This document shows positions 42,180 through 42,238 of a stretch of 42,238 bases of DNA, one piece after another. Source of the DNA: Lutibacter sp. (GTDB lineage: Bacteria; Bacteroidota; Bacteroidia; Flavobacteriales; Flavobacteriaceae); contig JAGPIQ010000002.1 of NCBI GenBank assembly GCA_018054895.1, forward strand, positions 1 through 42,238, in the 5' to 3' direction. The notes beneath the pieces were generated by a model. It worked only from the letters and a program-made list of their open reading frames with translations. It did not search any database and was not told the DNA's origin. A program made the translations under genes and the position numbers. The first letter of the stretch is position 1; each line of letters begins with the position of its first letter.

Positions 42180-42238
42180 ATGGAAAATAATATTAAAATT
42201 AATCAACAAAATTTGGCAGAAATTGCCAACCGAATTAC
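42180..42238 (+). CDS. Start of a further gene in the permease operon (partial)
   Basis: An ATG 13 bases after the permease stop opens a frame that reaches the window end: MENNIKINQQNLAEIANRI. The close spacing suggests the same operon. Nineteen residues are too few to assign a family. Confidence 0.6.
   Translation, partial: MENNIKINQQNLAEIANRI

Overview
The window is a chromosomal segment from a member of the Bacteroidota, most likely family Flavobacteriaceae. The evidence is strong AT-richness, a SusC/SusD pair with a triple-tyrosine regulator, a secreted protein with a C-terminal type IX secretion sorting domain, OmpA proteins with thrombospondin type-3 repeats, promoters of the TTTG / TAnnTTTG type, and almost no Shine-Dalgarno sites. 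I see no insertion sequence, phage, CRISPR array or integration site.

Left part (1-22,275), mostly housekeeping genes. It opens with the tail of a HAD phosphatase. A minus-strand pair follows, mfd (transcription-repair coupling) and a DMT-family transporter. On the plus strand come two small TerB-like paralogues, an AddA-like helicase-nuclease, kbl, two tandem OmpA/TSP3 proteins with a terminator, and an AddB-like nuclease whose start I place 36 bases inside the longest open frame. Next is a tightly packed plus-strand run: alpha/beta hydrolase, GNAT acetyltransferase, MATE transporter (GTG start), enoyl-CoA hydratase, a 60-residue membrane protein and queD. On the minus strand is the prs - rplY (L25/Ctc) - pth cluster, followed by a plus-strand tRNA-Leu(CAA).

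Middle part (22,276-25,335). An AraC-family regulator lies upstream of a secreted HEXXH protein with a type IX sorting tail. Between them are two identical 15-bp direct repeats set 21 bp apart, the geometry of an AraC-type operator.

Polysaccharide utilization locus (25,402-37,760). A membrane-spanning triple-tyrosine/LuxR-HTH regulator is divergent from SusC, SusD, a PKD-containing lipoprotein in the SusE/F position, a GH30 glycosidase lipoprotein and a sialate-O-acetylesterase-like enzyme. Strong terminators bound the locus. GH30 together with a PKD lipoprotein points to beta-glucan, for example laminarin side chains or beta-1,6-glucan, but this is inference.

Right part (37,843-42,238). A NrtR-like Nudix/winged-helix regulator with a degenerate Nudix box is paired with a HxpB-like HAD phosphatase. 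It is divergent from an outer-membrane protein, an NCS1/CodB-like permease and the start of a further gene. The divergent region holds a perfect 17-bp palindrome (AACGTCA-N3-TGACGTT) just downstream of a well-formed promoter, and a degenerate copy on the regulator's side. I read this as an autoregulated uptake system, probably for a nucleobase, nucleoside or related compound, and it is the best candidate here for something undescribed.
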